From Posidonia oceanica (taxonomy: Eukaryota; Streptophyta; Magnoliopsida; Alismatales; Posidoniaceae): DNA of 64,000 nucleotides. The stretch covers positions 47,936,001 to 48,000,000 of the forward strand of contig JAZBRS010000029.1 of NCBI GenBank assembly GCA_037176725.1. The letters are read 5' to 3'. The notes beneath the pieces were generated by a model that did no database searches, was not told the DNA's origin, and was given only the letters and a program-made list of their open reading frames with translations. This document shows, piece by piece, positions 31,729 through 43,334 of the stretch. The position numbers and the translations under genes are program-made. Positions within the stretch are counted from its first letter, which is position 1, and each line of letters begins with the position of its first letter.

Positions 31729-33767
31729 GGTCGAGTGCCTTTGCGTGCCTTTCCGAAGCCATGTCTGTTTGTTTGCTGGCTTCCTTAATTTGAGGACGAG
31801 CGCCTTTGCGTCCCTTTTCGAAGCCATGTCTGTTTGTTTGCTGGCTTCCTTTATTTAAAGACGAGCGCCTTTGCGTACCTTTTCGAAGTCACGACTGTTT
31901 GTTTGCTCGCTTCTTAATTTGAGGACGAGAGCCTTTGCATGCTTTTTCGAAGTCACATCTGTTTATTTGCTCGCTTCTTTAATTTGAGGACGAGCGCCTT
32001 TGCTTGCCTTTTCGAAGTCACGTCTGTTTGTTTGCTCGCTTCCTTAATTTGAGGACGAGCGCCTTTACGAGCCTTTTTGAAGTCACGTCTTTTTGTTTGC
32101 TCGCTTCCTGAATATGAGGTCGAGTGCCTTTTCGACGTCACGTTTGATTGTTTGCTCGCTTCCTTAATTTGAGGACGAGCGCCATTGCGTGCCTTTTCGA
32201 CGTCACGTCTGTTTGTTTGCTCGCTTCCTTTATTTGAGGTCGCGTGCCTTTGCGTGTCTTTCCGAAGCCACGTCTGTTTCTTCGCTCACTTCCTTAATTT
32301 GTGGACAAGCGCCTTTGTGTGCCTTTTAGAAGACATGTCTGTTTGTTTGCTCGCTTCCTTAATTTGAGGTCGAGTGCCTTTGCGTGCCTTTCCGAAGCCA
32401 TGTCTGTTTGTTTGCTGGCTTCCTTAATTTGAGGACGAGCGCCTTTGCGTGCCTTTTCGAAGTCGTGTCTGTTTGTTTGCTCGCTTCCTTAATTTGAGGA
32501 CGAGCGCCTTTGCGTGCCTTTTCGAAGTCACGTCTGTTTGTTTGCTCGCTTCCTTAATTTGAGGACGAGCGCCTTTGCGTGCCATTTCGAAGTCACGTCT
32601 GTTTGTTTGCCCGCTTCCATAATTTGAGAACGAGCGCCTTTGTGTGCCTTTTCGAAGTCACGTCTGTTTGTTTGCTCGCTTCCTTAATTTGAGGTCGAGT
32701 GCCTTTTCGAAGTCACGTTTGTTTGTTTGCTTGCTCTTTTAATTTGAGGACGAGCGCCTTTGCGTGCCTTTTCGAAGTCACGTCTGTTTGTTTGCTCGCT
32801 TCCATTATTTGAGGTCGAGCGCCTTTGCGTGCCTTTCCGAAGCCACGTCTGTTTCTTCGCTCACTTCCTTAATATGAGGACAAGCACCATTGTGTGCCTT
32901 TTCGAAGTCATGTCTGTTTGTTTGCTTGCTTCCTTAATTTGACGACGAGTGACTTTGCGTGCCTTTTCGATGTTTCGTCTGTTTGTTTGCTCACTTCCGT
33001 AATTTGAGGACGAGTGCCTTTGCGTGCCGTTTCGAAGCCATGTCTGTTTGTTTGCTGGCTTCCTTTATTTAAAGACGAGCGCCTTTGCGTACCTTTCCGA
33101 AGTCACGACAGTTTGTTTGCTCGCTTCTTAATTTGAGGACGAGAGCCTTTGCATGCCTTTTCGAAGTCACATCTGTTTATTTGCTCGCTTCTTTAATTTG
33201 AGGACGAGCGCCTTTGCTTGCCTTTTCGAAGTCACGTCTGTTTGTTTGCTCGCTTCATTAATTTGAGGACGAGCGCCTTTACGAGCCTTTTTGAAGTCAC
33301 GTCTTTTTGTTTGCTCGCTTCCTTAATATGAGGTCGAGTGCCTTTTCGACGTCACGTTTGATTGTTTGCTCGCTTCCTTAATTTGAGGACGAGCGCCTTT
33401 GCGTGCCTTTTCGACGTCACGTCTGTTTGTTTGCTCGCTTCCTTTATTTGAGGTCGCGTGCCTTTGCGTGTCTTTCCGAAGCCACGTCTGTTTCTTCGCT
33501 CACTTCCTTAATTTGTGGACAAGCGCCTTTGTGTGCTTTTTGGAAGACATGTCTGTTTGTTTGCTCGCTTCCATAATTTGAGGTCGAGTGCCTTTGCGTG
33601 CCTTTCCGAAGCCATGTCTGTTTGTTTGCTGGCTTCCTTAATTTGAGGACGAGCGCCTTTGCGTGCCTTTTCGAAGTCGTGTCTGTTTGTTTGCTCGCTT
33701 CCTTAATTTGAGGACGAGCGCCTTTGCGTGCCTTTTCGAAGTCACGTCTGTTTGTTTGCTCGCTTCC
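31340..33767 (+). repeat. Two tandem 1,214-bp higher-order units
   Basis: Landmarks at 31,546 and 32,185 recur at 32,760 and 33,399, both at offset 1,214. The unit runs about 31,340-32,553 and 32,554-33,767. Within it, two monomers near 31,728-31,855 read GAGGTCGAG with GAAGCCATG, whereas the corresponding ones near 32,942-33,065 read GACGACGAG with GATGTTTCG. The units therefore also differ by a local replacement. The 37.2-38.4-kb region corresponds to a single copy. Confidence 0.8.
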
Positions 33768-34622
33768 TTAATTTGAGAACGAGCGCCTTTGCGTGCCTTT
33801 TCGAAGTCACGTCGATTTGTTTCCTTGCTTCCTTAATTTGAGGACGAGAGCCTTTGCTTGCCTTTTCGAAGTCACGTCTGTTTGTTTGCTCGCTTCTTAA
33901 TTTGAGGACGAGAGCCTTTGCATGCCTTTTCGAAGTCACGTCCATTTAATTGCTCGCTTCTTTAATTTGTGGACTAGCACCTTTGCATGCCTTTTCGAAG
34001 TCACGTCTGTTTGTTTGCTCGATTCTTTTATTTGAGGACGAGTGCCTTTGCGTGCCTTTTCGAAGTCACGTCTGTTTGTTTGCTCGCATCCTTTATTTGA
34101 GGCCGAGCGCCTTTGCGTGCCTTTCCGAAGCCACGTCTGTTTCTTCGCTCACTTCCTTAAGATGAGGACAAGCGCCTTTGTGTGCCTTTTCGAAGTCATG
34201 TCTGTTTGTTTCCTCGCTTCCTTAATTTGACGACGAGTGCCTTTGCCTGCCTTTTCGATGTCTCGTCTGTTTGTATGCTCACTTCCTAAATTTGAGGACG
34301 AGCGCCTTTGCGTGCCTTTTCGAAGTCACGTCTGTTGGTTTGCTCGCTTCCTTAATTTGAGGACGAACGCCTTTGCGTGCCGTTTTGAAGTCATGTCTGT
34401 TTATTAGCTCACTTCCTTAATTTGAGGACGAGTGCCTTTGCATTCCTTTTCGATGCCGCGTCTGTTTGTTTGCTCACTTCCTTAATTTGGTGACGAGCGC
34501 CTTTGTGTGCGTCTTCGAGGTCACGACTGTTTGTCTCCTCGCTTCTTAATTTGAGGACGAGAGCCTTTGCATGCCTTTTCGAAGTCACGTCTGTTTATTT
34601 GCTCGCTTCTTTAATTTGAGGA
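33768..34622 (+). repeat. Satellite segment between 1,214-bp units and the P' segment
   Basis: This is ordinary monomers whose order matches 38,250-39,100 at an offset of about 4,483 (33,742 and 38,225; 34,042 and 38,525). Markers are TTTCCTTGCTTCC near 33,820, GAGGCCGAG near 34,099, TTAAGATGAGG near 34,153 and GTTGGTTTGC near 34,334. I see no gene or unique sequence here. Confidence 0.72.
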
Positions 34623-37426
34623 CGAGCGCCTTTGCGTGCCTTTTCGAAGTCACGTCTGTTTGTTTGCTCGCTTCCTTAATTTAAGGACGAGTGCCTTTGC
34701 GTGCCTTTTCGTGGTCACGTCTGTTTGTTTGCTCACTTCCTTAATTTGAGGACGAGCGCCTTTGCGTGCCTTTTCGGAGTCACGTCTGTAAGTTTGCTCG
34801 CTTCCATAATTTGGGAACGAGCGCCTTCGCGTGCCATTTCGAAGTCACGTCTGTTTGTTTGCTCACTTCCATAATTTGTGGACGAGTGCCTTTGCATGCC
34901 TTTTCGAAGCCGCGTCTGTTTGTTTGCTCACTTCCTTAATTTGATGACGAGCGCCTTTGTGTGCTTCTTCGAGGTCACGTCCGTTTGTTTGCTCACTTCC
35001 TTAATTTGAGGACGAGCGCCTTTGCGTGCCTTTTCGAAGTCACGTCTGTTTGTTTGCTCACTTCCTAAATTCGAGGTCGAGTGCCTTTTCGAAGTCACGT
35101 CTGTTTGTTTGCACGCTTCTTAAATTAGAGGACGAGCGCCTTTACGTGCCTTTTAGAAGTCACGTCTGTTTGTTTGCTCGCTTCCTTATTTCGAGGTCGA
35201 GTGCCTTTTCGAAGTAACGTCTGTTTGTTTGCTCGCTTCATTAATTAGAGGACGAGCAGCTTTGCGTGTCTTTTTGAAGTCACGTCTGTTTGTTTGCTCA
35301 CTTCCTTAATTAGAGGTCGAATGCCATTGCGTGCCTTTCCGAAGCCATGTCTGTTTGTTTGCTCGCTTCTTAATTTGAGGACGAGAGCCATTGCGTGCCT
35401 TTTCGAAGTCACGTCTGTTTATTTGCTCGCTTCTGTAATTTGGGGACGAGCGCCTCTGCGTGCCTTTTTGAAGTCACATCTGTTTGTATGCTCGCTTCCT
35501 TAATTTGTGGACGAGCGCCTTTGCGTGCCTTTTCGAAGTCACGTCTGTTTGTTTGCTCGCTTCCGTAATTTGAGGTCGAGTGCCTTTTCGAAGTCACGTT
35601 TGTTTGTTTGCTCGCTTCTATAATTTGAGGACGAGCGCCTTTGCGTTCCTTTTCGAAGTCACGTCTGTTTGTTTGCTCGCTTCCTTAATTTGAGGTCGAG
35701 CACCTTTGCGTGCCTTTCCGAAGCCACGTCTGTTACTTCGCTCACTTCCTTAATTTGAGGGCTAGCGCCTTTGTGTGCCATTTAGATGTCATGTCCGTTT
35801 GTTTGCTCGCTTCCTTAATTTGACGACGAGTGCCTTTGCGTGCCTTTTCGATGTCTCGTCTGTTTGTTTGCTCTCTTCCTTAATTTGAGGACGAAAACCT
35901 TTGCGTGCCTTTTGGAAGTCTCGTCTGTTTGTTTGCTCACTTCCTTAATTTGAGGACGAGCGCCTTTGCGTGCCTTTTCGAAGCCTTGTCTGCTTGTTTG
36001 CTCGATTCCTTAATTTGAGGACGAGCGCCTTTGCTTGCCTTTTCGAAGTCACGTCTATTTGTTAGCTTGCTTCCATCATTTGAGGTTGAGAGCCTTTGCG
36101 TGCCATTTCGAAGTCACGTCTGTTAGTTTGCTAGCTTCTTAAATTGAGGACGAGAGCCATTGCGTGCCTTTTCGAAGTCACGTCTGTTTATTTGCTCGCT
36201 TCCTTAATTTGGGGATGAGCGCCTTTGCATGCCTTTTCGAAGTCACGTCTGTTTGTTTGCTCGCTTCCTTAATTTGAGGTCGTGTGCCTTTTCGAAGTCA
36301 CGTCTATTTGTTCGCTTGCTTCCTTAATTTGAGGACGAGCGCCTTTGCGTGTCTTTTCGAAGTCACGTCCGTTTGTGTGCTTGCTTCCTTAATTTGAGGA
36401 CGAGCGCCTTTGCGTGCCTTTTCGAAGTCTCGTCTGTTTGTTTGCTCACTTCCTTAATTTGAGGACGAGCGCCTTTGCGTGCCTTTTCGAAGCCATGTCT
36501 GTTTGTTTGCTCGCTTGGTTAATTTGAGGACGAGCGCCTTTGCGTGCCTTTTCGAAGTCACGTCTATTTGTTTGCTTGCTTCCTTAATTTGAGGACGAGC
36601 GCCTTTGCGTGCCTTTTTGAAGTCACGTCTGTTTGTTTGCTCGCTTCTTTAATTTGAGGACGAGCACCTTTACGTGCATTTTCGAAGTCACGTCAGTTTG
36701 TTTGCTCGCTTCCTTAATTTGAGGACGAGGGCCTTTGCGTGCCTTTTCGAAGTCACGTCTGTTTGTTTGCTCGCTTCCAAAATTTGAGGACGAGTGCCTT
36801 TGCGTGCCTTTTCGATGTCACGTCTGTTTGTTTGCTCACTTCCTTAATTTGAGGACGAGCGCCTTTGCGTGCCTTTTCGAAGCCATGTCTGTTTGTTTGC
36901 TGGCTTCCTTAATTTATAGACGAGCGCCTTTGCGTAACTTTTCGAAGTCACGTCTCTTTGTTTGCTCGCTTCTTAATTTGAGGACGAAATCCTTTGCATG
37001 CCATTTCGAAGTCTCGTCTATTTATTTGCTCGCTTCTTTAATTTGAGGACGAGCGCCTTTGCGTGCCATTTCGAAGTCACGTCTGTTTGTTTGCCCGCTT
37101 CCATAATTTGAGAACGAGCGCCTTTGTGTGCCTTTTCGAAGTCACGTCTGTTTGTTTGCTCGCTTCCTTAATTTGAGGTCGAGTGCCTTTTCGAAGTCAC
37201 GTTTGTTAGTTTGCTCGCTCTTTTAATTTGAGGACGAGCGCCTTTGCGTGCCTTTTCGAAGTCACGTCTGTTTGTTTGCTCGCTTCCTTTATTTGAGGTC
37301 GAGCGCCTTTGCGTGCCTTTCCGAAGCCACGTCTGTTTCTTCGCTCACTTCCTTAATATGAGGACAAGCGCCATTGTATGCCTTTTCGAAGTCATGTCTG
37401 TTTATTTGCTTGCTTCCTTAATTTGA
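34623..37426 (+). repeat. 5.7-kb HOR family, second copy of the P segment
   Basis: This repeats 28,860-31,728, with single monomers in place of the duplicated pair at 29.4 kb. After about 37,426 the array continues into the sequence matching 32,942 rather than 31,728. That places a 1,214-bp unit gain or loss between the two 5.7-kb copies. Confidence 0.8.
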
Positions 37427-40389
37427 CGACGAGTGACTTTGCGTGCCTTTTCGATGTTTCGTCTGTTTGTTTGCTCACTTCCGTAATTTGAGGACAAGCG
37501 CCTTTGCGTGCCATTTCGAACCATGTCTGTTTGTTTGCTGGCTTCCTTTATTTAAAGACGAGCGCCTTTGCGTACCTTTTCGAAGTCACGACTGTTTGTT
37601 TGCTCGCATCTTAATTTGAGGACGAGAGCTTTTGCATGCCTTTTCGAAGTCACGTCTGTTTATTTGCTCGCTTCTTTAATTTGAGGACGAGCGCCTTTGC
37701 TTGCCTTTTCGAAGTCACCTCTGTTTGTTTGCTCGCTTCCTTAATTTGAGGACGAGCGCCTTTACGTGCCTTTTCGAAGTCACGTCTGTTTGTTTGCTCG
37801 CTTCCTTAATATGAGGTCGAGTGCCTTTTCGAAGTCACGTTTGATTGTTTGCTCGCTTCCTTAATTTGAGGACGAGCGCCTTTGCGTGCCTTTTCGACGT
37901 CACGTCTGTTTGTTTGCTCGCTTCCTTTATTTGAGGTCGCGTGCCTTTGCGTGTCTTTCCGAAGCCACGTCTGTTTCTTCGCTCACTTCCTTAATTTGTG
38001 GACAAGCGCCTTTGTGTGCCTTTTGGAAGACATGACTGTTTGTTTGCTCGCTTCCTTAATTTGAGGTCGCGTGCCTTTGCGTGCCTTTCCGAAGCCTTGT
38101 CTGTTTGTTTGCTGGCTTCCTTAATTTGAGGACGAGCGCCTTTGCATGCCTTTTCGAAGTCGTGTCTGTTTTTTTGCTCGCTTCCTTAATTTGAGGACGA
38201 GCGCCTTTGCGTGCCTTTTCGAAGTCACGTCTGTTTGTTTGCTCGCTTCCTTAATTTGAGGTCGAGCGCCTTTGCGTGCCTTTTCGAAGTCACGTCGATT
38301 TGTTTCCTTGCTTCCTTAATTTGAGGACGAGAGCCTTTGCTTGCCTTTTCGAAGTCACGTCTGTTTGTTTGCTCGCTTCTTAATTTGAGGACGAGAGCCT
38401 TTGCATGCCTTTTCGAAGTCACGTCTGTTTATTTGCTCGCTTCTTTAAATTGAGAACTAGCGCCTTTGCGTGCCTTTTCGAAGTCACGTCTGTTTGTTTG
38501 CTCGATTCTTTAATTTGAGGACGAGTGCCTTTGCGTGCCTTTTCGAAGTCACGTCTGTTTGTTTGCTCGCTTCCTTTAATTGAGGCCGAGCGCCTTTGCG
38601 TGCCTTTCCGAAGCCACGTCTGTTTCTTCGCTCACTTCCTTAAGATGAGGACAAGCGCCATTGTGTGCCATTTCGAAGTCATGTCTGTTTGTTTGGTCGC
38701 TTCCATAATTTGACGACGAGTGCCTTTGCGTGCCTTTTCGATGTCTCGTCTGTTTGTTTGCACACTTCCTTAATTTGAGGACGCGCGCCTTTGCGTGCCT
38801 TTTCGAAGTCACGCCTGTTGGTTTGCTCGCTTCCTTAATTTGAGGACGAACGCCTTTGCGTGCCATTTTGAAGTCACGTCTGTTTGTTAGCTCACTTCCT
38901 TAATTTGAGGACGAGTGCCTTTGCATTCCTTTTCGATGCCGCGTCTGTTTGTTTGCTCACTTCCTTAATTTGTTGACGAGCGCCTTTGTGTGCGTCTTCG
39001 AGGTCACGACTGTTTGTTTGCTCGCTTCTTAATTTGAGGACGAGAGCCTTTGCATGCCTTTTCGAAGTCACGTCTGTTTATTTGCCCGCTTCTTTAATTT
39101 GAGGACTAGCGCCTTTGCTTGCCTTTTCGAAGTCACGTCTGTTTGTTTGCTCGATTCTTTAATTTGAGGACGAGTGCCTTTGCATGCCTTTTCGAAGTCA
39201 CGTCCGTTTGTTTGCTCGCTTCCTTTATTTGAGGCCGAGCGCCTTTGCGTGCCTTTCCGAAGCCACGTCTGTTTCTTAGCTCACTTCCTTAAGATGAGGA
39301 CAAGCGCCTTTGTGTGCCTTTTCGAAGTCATGTCTGTTTGTTTGCTCGCATCCTTAATTTGACGAGGGGTGCCTTTGCGTGCCTTTTCGATGTCTCGTCT
39401 GTTTGTTTGCTCACTTCCTTAATTTGAGGACGAGCGCCTTTGCGTGCCTTTTCGAAGTCACGTCTGTTGGTTTGCTCGCTTCCATAATTTGAGGACAAAC
39501 GCCTTTGCGTGCCAATTTGATGTCACGTCTGTTTGTTAGCTCACTTCCTTAATTTGAGGACGAGTGCCTTTGCATTCCTTTTCGATGCCGCGTCTGTTTG
39601 TTTGCTCACTTCCTTAATTTTTTGACGAGCGCCTTTGTGTGCGTCTTCGAGGTCACGTCTGTTTGTTTGCTCACTTACTTAATTTGTGGACGAGCGCCTT
39701 TGCGTGCCTTTTCGATGTCTCGTCTATTTTTTGCTCACTTCCATAAATTGAGGACGAGCACCTTTGCGTGCCTTTTCGAAGCCTTGTCTGTTTGTTTGAT
39801 CGCTTCCTTAATTTGAGGACGAGCGCCATTGCGTGCCTTTTCGAAGTCACGTCTATTAGTTTGCTTGCCTCCTTAATTTGAGGGCGAGCGCATTTGCATG
39901 CCTTTTCGATGTCACGTCTGTTTATTTGGTCGCTTCCATAATTTGGGGACGAGCGCCTTCGCGTGCCATTTTGAAGTCACGTCTGTTTGTTTGCTCGCTT
40001 CCTTAATTTGAGGACGAGCGCCTTTGCGTGCCTTTTCGAAGTCACGCCTGTTTGTAAGCTCGCTAACTTAATTCGAGGTCGAGTGCCTTTTCGAACTCAC
40101 GTCTGTTTGTTTGCTCGCTTCTTTAATTAGAGGACGAGCGCCTTTGCGTGCCTTTCAGAAGTCACGTCTGTTTGTTTGCTCACTTCCCATATTTGAGGAT
40201 GAGCGCCTTTGCGTGCCTTTTCGTAGTCACGTCTGTTTGTTTGCTCACTTCCTTAATTTGAGGTCGTGTGCCTTTGAGTGCCTTTCCGAAGCCATATCTG
40301 TATGTTTGCTGGCTTCCTTAATTTGAGGATGAGCGCCTTTGTGTGCCTTTTCGAAGTCATGTTTGTTTGTTTTCTTGCTTCCTTAATTT
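37230..40389 (+). repeat. 3.16-kb higher-order repeat, first copy
   Basis: Landmarks at 37,244, 37,882, 38,525 and 39,174 recur at 40,404, 41,042, 41,684 and 42,333, at offsets of 3,159-3,160. Near 37,506 and 40,676 both copies share a 3-bp deletion (TTTCGAACCATG), a private mark of this HOR. The unit contains the 649-bp pair described separately. From about 40,000 the offset to the second copy is about 3,224, one monomer more. Confidence 0.83.
38525..39822 (+). repeat. Two tandem 649-bp units inside the 3.16-kb HOR
   Basis: Landmarks at 38,525 recur at 39,174 (offset 649, ten monomers with one base lost). The same pair lies at 41,684 and 42,333 in the next HOR copy. The markers GAGGCCGAG, TTAAGATGAGG, GTTGGTTTGC, TTTGCATTCC and GCGTCTTCGAGG occur once per unit. 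The window start (1-480) and 34.0-34.6 kb carry single relatives. Confidence 0.82.
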
Positions 40390-43334
40390 GAGGACGAGCG
40401 CCTTTGCGTGCCTTTTCGAAGTCACGTCTGTTTGTTTGCTCGCTTCCTTTATTTGAGGTCGAGCGCCATTGCGTGCCTTTCCGAAGCCACGTCTGTTTCT
40501 TCGCTCACTTCCTTAATCGGAGGACAAGCGCCATTGTGTGCCTTTTCGAAGTCATGTCCGTTTGTTTGCTTGCTTCCTTAATTTGACGACGAGTGACTTT
40601 GCGTGCCTTTTCGATGTTTCGTCTGTTTGTTTGCTCACTTCCGTAATTTGAGGACAAGCGCCTTTGCGTGCCTTTTCGAACCATGTCTGTTTGTTTGCTG
40701 GCTTCCTTCATTTAAAGACGAGCGCCTTTGCGTACCTTTTCGAAGTCACGACTGTTTGTTTGCTCGCATCTTAATTTGAGGACGAGAGCCTTTGCATGCC
40801 TTTTCGAAGTCACGTCTGTTTATTTGCTCGCTTCTTTAATTTGAGGACGAGCGCCTTCGCTTGCCTTTTCGAAGTCACCTCTGTTTGTTTGCTCGCTTCC
40901 TTAATTTGAGGACGAGCGCCTTTACGTGCCTTTTCGAAGTCACGTCTGTTTGTTTGCTCGCTTCCTTAATATGAGGTCGAGTGCCTTTTCGAAGTCACGT
41001 TTGATTGTTTGCTCGCTTCCTTAAATTGAGGACGAGCGCCTTTGCGTGCCTTTTCGACGTCACGTCTGTTTGTTTGCTCGCTTCCTTTATTTGAGGTCGC
41101 GTGCCTTTGCGTGTCTTTCCGAAGCCACGTCTGTTTCTTCGCTCACTTCCTTAATTTGTGGACAAGCGCCTTTGTGTGCCTTTTGGAAGACATGTCCGTT
41201 TGTTTGCTCGCTTCCTTAATTTGAGGTCGAGTGCCTTTGCGTGCCTTTCCGAAGCCATGTCTGTTTGTTTGCTGGCTTCCTTAATTTGAGGACGAGCGCC
41301 TTTGCGTGCCTTTTCGAAGTCGTGTCTGTTTGTTTGCTCGCTTCCTTAATTTGAGGACGAGCACCTTTGCGTGCCTTTTCGAAGTCACGTCTGTTTGTTT
41401 GCTCGCTTCCTTAATTTGAGGTCGAGCGCCTTTGCGTGCCTTTTCGAAGTCACGTCGATTTGTTTCCTTGCTTCCTTAATTTGAGGACGAGAGCCTTTGC
41501 TTGCCTTTTCGAAGTCACGTCTGTTTGTTTGCTCGCTTCTTAATTTGAGGACGAGAGCCTTTGCATGCTTTTCGAAGTCACGTCTGTTTATTTGCTCGCT
41601 TCTTTAATTTGAGGACTAGCGCCTTTGCGTGCCTTTTCGAAGTCACGTCTGTTTGTTTGCTCGTTTCTTTAATTTGAGGACGAGTGCCTTTGCGTGCCTT
41701 TTCGAAGTCACGTCTGTTTGTTTGCTCGCTTCCTTTATTTGAGGCTGAGCGCCTTTGCGTGCCTTTCCGAAGCCACGTCTGTTTCTTCGCTCACTTCCTT
41801 AAGATGAGGACAAGCGCCTTTGTGTGCCTTTTCGAAGTCATGTCTGTTTGTTTGCTCGCATCCTTAATTTGACGAGGGGTGCCTTTGCGTGCCTTTTCGA
41901 TGTCTCGTCTGTTTGTTTGCTCACTTCCTTAATTTGAGGACGAGCGCCTTTGCGTGCCTTTTCGAAGTCACGTCTGTTGGTTTGCTCGCTTCCTTAATTT
42001 GAGGACGAACGCCTTTGCGTGCCATTTTGAAGTCACGTCTGTTTGTTAGCTCACTTCCTTAATTTGAGGACGAGTGCCTTTGCATTCCTTTTCGATGCCG
42101 CGTCTGTTTGTTTGCTCACTTCCTTAATTTGTTGACGAGCGCCTTTGTGTGCGTCTTCGAGGTCACGACTGTTTGTTTGCTCGCTTCTTAATTTGAGGAC
42201 GAGAGCCTTTGCATGCCTTTTCGAAGTCACGTCTGTTTATTTGCTCGCTTCTTTAATTTGAGGACTAGCGCCTTTGCGTGCCTTTTCGAAGTCACGTCTG
42301 TTTGTTTGCTCGATTCTTTAATTTGAGGACGAGTGCCTTTGCATGCCTTTTCGAAGTCACGTCTGTTTGTTTGCTCGCTTCCTTTATTTGAGGCCGAGCG
42401 CCTTTGCGTGCCTTTCCGAAGCCACGTCTGTTTCTTCGCTCACTTCCTAAAGATGAGGACAAGCGCCTTTGTGTGCCATTTCGAAGTCATGTCTGTTTGT
42501 TTGCTCGCTTCCTTAATTTGACGACGAGTGCCTTTGCGTGCCTTTTCGATGTCTCGTCTGTTTGTTTGCTCACTTCCTTAATTTGAGGACGAGCGCCTTT
42601 GCGTGCCTTTTCGAAGTCACGTCTGTTGGTTTGCTCGCTTCCTTAATTTGAGTACGAACGCCTTTGCGTGCCAATTTGAAGTCACGTCTGTTTGTTAGCT
42701 CACTTCCTTAATTTGAGGACGAGTGCCTTTGCATTCCTTTTCGATGCCGCGTCTGTTTGTTTGCTCACTTCCTTAATTTTTTGACGAGCGCCTTTGTGTG
42801 CGTCTTCGAGGTCACGTCTGTTTGTTTGCTCACTTACTTAATTTGAGGACTAGCGCCTTTGCATGCCTTTTCGATGTCTCGTCTATTTTTTGCTCACTTC
42901 CATAAATTGAGGACGAGCACCTTTGCGTGCCTTTTCGAAGCCTTGTCTGTTTGTATGCTCACTTCCTTAATTTGAGGACGAGCGCCTTTGCGTGCCTTTT
43001 CAAAGTCACGTCTGTTTGTTTGCTCGCTTCCTTAATTTGAGGACGAGCGCCTTTGCATGACATTTCGAAGTCACGTCTGTTTGTTTGCTCACTTCCTTAA
43101 TTTGAGGACGAGTGCCTTTGCATGCCTTTTCGATGCCGCATCTGTTTGCTTGCTCACTTCCTTAATTTGAGGACGAGCGCCTTTGCGTGACATTTCGAAG
43201 TCACGTCCGTTTGTTTGCTCGCTTCCTTAATTTGAGGACGAGCGCCTTTGCGTGCCTTTTCGAAGTCACGCCTGTTTGTAAGCACGCTTACTTAATTCGA
43301 GGTCGAGTGCCTTTTCGAACTCACGTCTATTTGT
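40390..43334 (+). repeat. 3.16-kb higher-order repeat, second copy
   Basis: This is colinear with 37,230-40,110, including two 649-bp units (41,684 and 42,333) and the shared TTAATTTTTTGACGAG monomer near 42,774 (39,615 in the first copy). Near 42,950-43,200 it has extra monomers reading GACATTTCGAAG or GATGCCGCATC that the first copy lacks at that position. Similar ones occur near 50,455 and 60,415. Confidence 0.8.
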
